Assembly (NCBI GenBank): GCA_963774155.1 | Contig: CAVZDW010000002.1 | Coordinates: 62,001-126,000 of the forward strand | Length of the DNA: 64,000 bases | Direction of reading: 5' to 3' | Source: DASSUW01 sp963774155 | Lineage (GTDB): Bacteria; Actinomycetota; Thermoleophilia; Solirubrobacterales; Solirubrobacteraceae | The notes under the pieces: model-generated | Database searches by the model: none | What the model was told of the DNA's origin: nothing | The model's input: only the letters and a program-made list of their open reading frames with translations | Translations under genes and position numbers: made by a program | Shown: one piece after another, positions 62,212 to 64,000 of the stretch | How positions within the stretch are numbered: position 1 is the first letter of the stretch | Layout: every line of letters begins with the position of its first letter

Positions 62212-63092
62212 CGGTAGCCGGCGTCGCCTGCGGGTGCTCCCGTGTCGACGACCTCGGTCATGTAGCGCCAGCAGTCGGGCCGGGTGCCGTCGAGGTCGGT
62301 GAAGCCGTAGACCTGGGCGAGCTGGCCGCTGGAGAGCGACTGGCCGTTCCAGCGCGCTCGGTCGGGGTCGCCGGCGAGCGCCGCGACGGCGCGGCCGGTG
62401 TAGCGCGGCGTCTCCGAGATGCAGAAGTGCGGCGTGCGCTCGGTGCCCTCGCGCCAGTTGTCCTCGGTGACGCCGTAGTGCTCGAGCATCTGCTCCGACC
62501 GCATCCAGCCCGGCGTGAGGGCGACCACGGTCTCGAGCTCGTGTGACAACCCCCACGCGAGCCGCGTGACGGACGTCTTGGCGAGGTCGTAGAACGCGTT
62601 GATGCGGTAGTGCTCGGCGTTGTACGCCGCGGTGCCGTCGGTCACCTCGACCGCGAGCCCATCCGTCTTGCCGAGCAGCGGGAGCGCGTAGTGGCTCGTG
62701 ATGAGGTGGGTGTCGACGGCCAGGCGCAGCAGTCGCAGGCCGTTGGCGAGGTCGTGCTCCCACAGCGGCGTGTTCCACTCGAAGAGATGCTCGGCGCCCC
62801 AGATGTCGTTGACGAGGACGTCGAGCCGGCCGTGGTCGCGCTCGATGCGCTCGACGAGGCGCTGCACCTGCGCGGGGTCGAGGTGGTCGGTCGGCACCGC
62901 GATGCCCTCGCCGCCCGCCGCGGTCACCAGCTCGGCGGTCTCCTCGATCGTCTCCGGGCGATCCACCTCGGACCGCTGGCCGCGGGTGCTGCGCCCGGTC
63001 GCGTAGACCGTGAAGCCGGCCTCCCCGAGCGCGACCGCGATGCCGCGCCCGCCGCCGCGGGTCGCCCCGCTCACCAATGCCACCTTGGTCAT
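62208..63092 (-). CDS. SDR-family oxidoreductase
   Basis: This 294-residue short-chain dehydrogenase has the cofactor loop SGATRGGGRGIAVALGEAGF, YATGRST after strand 2, LVNDIWGAE in place of the usual NNAG, and catalytic YDLAK. The long C-terminal part (FCISETPRYTGRAVAALAGD) is typical of the SDR subgroup that includes DHRS1-like proteins. TGRST suggests NADP. It overlaps the upstream transporter by 4 bp. Confidence 0.87.
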   Translation of the reverse strand: MTKVALVSGATRGGGRGIAVALGEAGFTVYATGRSTRGQRSEVDRPETIEETAELVTAAGGEGIAVPTDHLDPAQVQRLVERIERDHGRLDVLVNDIWGAEHLFEWNTPLWEHDLANGLRLLRLAVDTHLITSHYALPLLGKTDGLAVEVTDGTAAYNAEHYRINAFYDLAKTSVTRLAWGLSHELETVVALTPGWMRSEQMLEHYGVTEDNWREGTERTPHFCISETPRYTGRAVAALAGDPDRARWNGQSLSSGQLAQVYGFTDLDGTRPDCWRYMTEVVDTGAPAGDAGYR

Positions 63093-63973
63093 GCGTGTGC
63101 CTCCCTGGTCGTGGTGTACCGGATCGCGACCGGCTTGAGCTGCAGCGCGAGCACCGCGCCCAGCACCAGCGCCCCGCCCGCGAGCTGGATGCCACCAAGC
63201 GTCTCACCGAAGACGAGGAAGGCGAGCAGGACCGTGACGAGCGGCTCGACGGTCGCGAGGATCGAAGCCGTCGTCGGGCCGACACGCTTGAGGCCGGCGA
63301 AGAAGAGGCTGACCGCGGCGACGGTGGAGACCGCGGCGAGCGCCGCCAGCCAGCCCCAGCCGGCGGCGGTCAGCCGGTCCGGACGGAGATCTCCCAGCGC
63401 CGCCGTGGCCGCCGTGAGGGTGATCGCCGCGCCGGTGCAGATCAGCGCGGAGAGGACGAGCGGCGACAGGCGCTTCGCGATGCCCTCGCCGATGAGGATG
63501 TACGCGCTGTAGACGAGCGCCGCCGCGAGGGCGAGGCTGGTGCCGAGCGGGTCGAGAGCCCCGGCGCCGGCCCCGGCGACGACGAGGGCGAGGCCGCCGG
63601 TGGCGAGCCCGAGCGCGGTCATCCGCCGGGCGTCGAGCCGCTCGCGGCCGAGGGCGACCGCGGCGACGGCCACGATGGCCGGGAACGTGTAGAGGACGAG
63701 CGAGAGCAGCGAGGCGTCGATCCGCTCGAGGGCGGCGAAGTAGCAACCGGCCTGGACCGAGTAGCCGACCGCGCCGAGTGCGAGCCCGGCGACGCAGTCC
63801 CTGCGGCTCGGCCGGCTGGCGCCGCGCACGAGGACGATGGCCCAGAACAGCACGGCGGCGAGCGCGAAGCGGACGGAGAGCAGCGTCCCGACCGTGGCGC
63901 CGCCGTCGTAGGCGAGCTTGCCGAAGACGGCCATCGCGCCGAACGCGGTACCGGAGGCGAGGCAGAGGAGCAT
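63089..63973 (-). CDS. DMT-superfamily (EamA) transporter
   Basis: This is 294 residues with ten TMs in two EamA repeats. The first begins LCLASGTAFGAMAVFGKLAY and the second begins LDPLGTSLALAAALVYSAYI. It is a small-molecule exporter or importer of unknown substrate. ATG 63973 is taken as the start, but the frame stays open to the window edge, so a few more N-terminal residues are possible. It is coupled by ATGA to the SDR gene. Confidence 0.88.
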   Translation of the reverse strand: MLLCLASGTAFGAMAVFGKLAYDGGATVGTLLSVRFALAAVLFWAIVLVRGASRPSRRDCVAGLALGAVGYSVQAGCYFAALERIDASLLSLVLYTFPAIVAVAAVALGRERLDARRMTALGLATGGLALVVAGAGAGALDPLGTSLALAAALVYSAYILIGEGIAKRLSPLVLSALICTGAAITLTAATAALGDLRPDRLTAAGWGWLAALAAVSTVAAVSLFFAGLKRVGPTTASILATVEPLVTVLLAFLVFGETLGGIQLAGGALVLGAVLALQLKPVAIRYTTTREAHA

Positions 63974-64000
63974 GGCGGCATCGTTCCGCGCAGAAGCATC

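Overview
The window is about 72% G+C and almost wholly coding. It has GTG starts, many 1-8 bp gene overlaps, and genes for coenzyme F420, an ethylmalonyl-CoA mutase, KorAB and DUF2630. This suggests an actinobacterium, most likely of the Thermoleophilia/Solirubrobacterales type. That placement is inference from gene content; there is no rRNA gene here to test it. No phage, IS element, tRNA or CRISPR array was recognised, and no stretch over 300 bases lacks a gene.

Layout. 1-2.5 kb: two paralogous AMP-forming acyl-CoA ligases flank a free acyl carrier protein; the first is cut by the window edge. 2.5-7.1 kb: GNAT, class IV aminotransferase, DAHP synthase, FkbM methyltransferase and a frameshifted envelope-glycan-type gene. 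7.3-10 kb: murB, HMG-CoA lyase and an SDR. 10-18 kb: coenzyme F420 genes in two blocks, npdG-cofD-cofC-cofE (+) and fbiC-phoD (-), with HxlR and ECF regulators between. 18-26 kb: an envelope/secretion zone with two ABC-type binding lipoproteins, two membrane-anchored beta-propellers, a trypsin-like lipoprotein, a Sco protein and an M28 peptidase. 26-32 kb: ArsR-SRPBCC, KorAB, YgfZ and small conserved proteins. 33-37 kb: a DnaQ-UvrC-like fusion, lipoproteins and an HtrA protease. 37-41 kb: sulfate assimilation cysH-cysD-cysNC, then corA. 41.8-48 kb: crotonyl-CoA carboxylase/reductase, ethylmalonyl-CoA mutase and MeaB with ClpS and small genes between, which points to an ethylmalonyl-CoA route. 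48-64 kb: RTX-repeat protein, LLM oxidoreductase, WYL regulator with a perfect operator, berberine-bridge-type oxidase, subtilase, NhaA-thioredoxin fusion, cupins, an SDR and a DMT transporter.

Two repeat families occur. One is a GGGGTC-T-GACCCC palindrome, in arrays at 7.2 kb and 37.1 kb. The other, and the most unusual structure here, is a directional element with hairpin modules present in two copies at 32.8 kb and 50.3 kb. Its ends supply the stop codon of the adjacent gene in both places.

At least four genes have a clean single frame change with intact reading frame on both sides (near 6.5, 35.66, 44.6 and 54.15 kb), and a fifth is possible near 55.26 kb. So many in 64 kb suggests sequencing or assembly indels more than gene death; they are typed as pseudogenes but the cause is open. 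Promoters are often of the leaderless kind: a TAnnnT-like hexamer ending 6-10 nt before the start codon.
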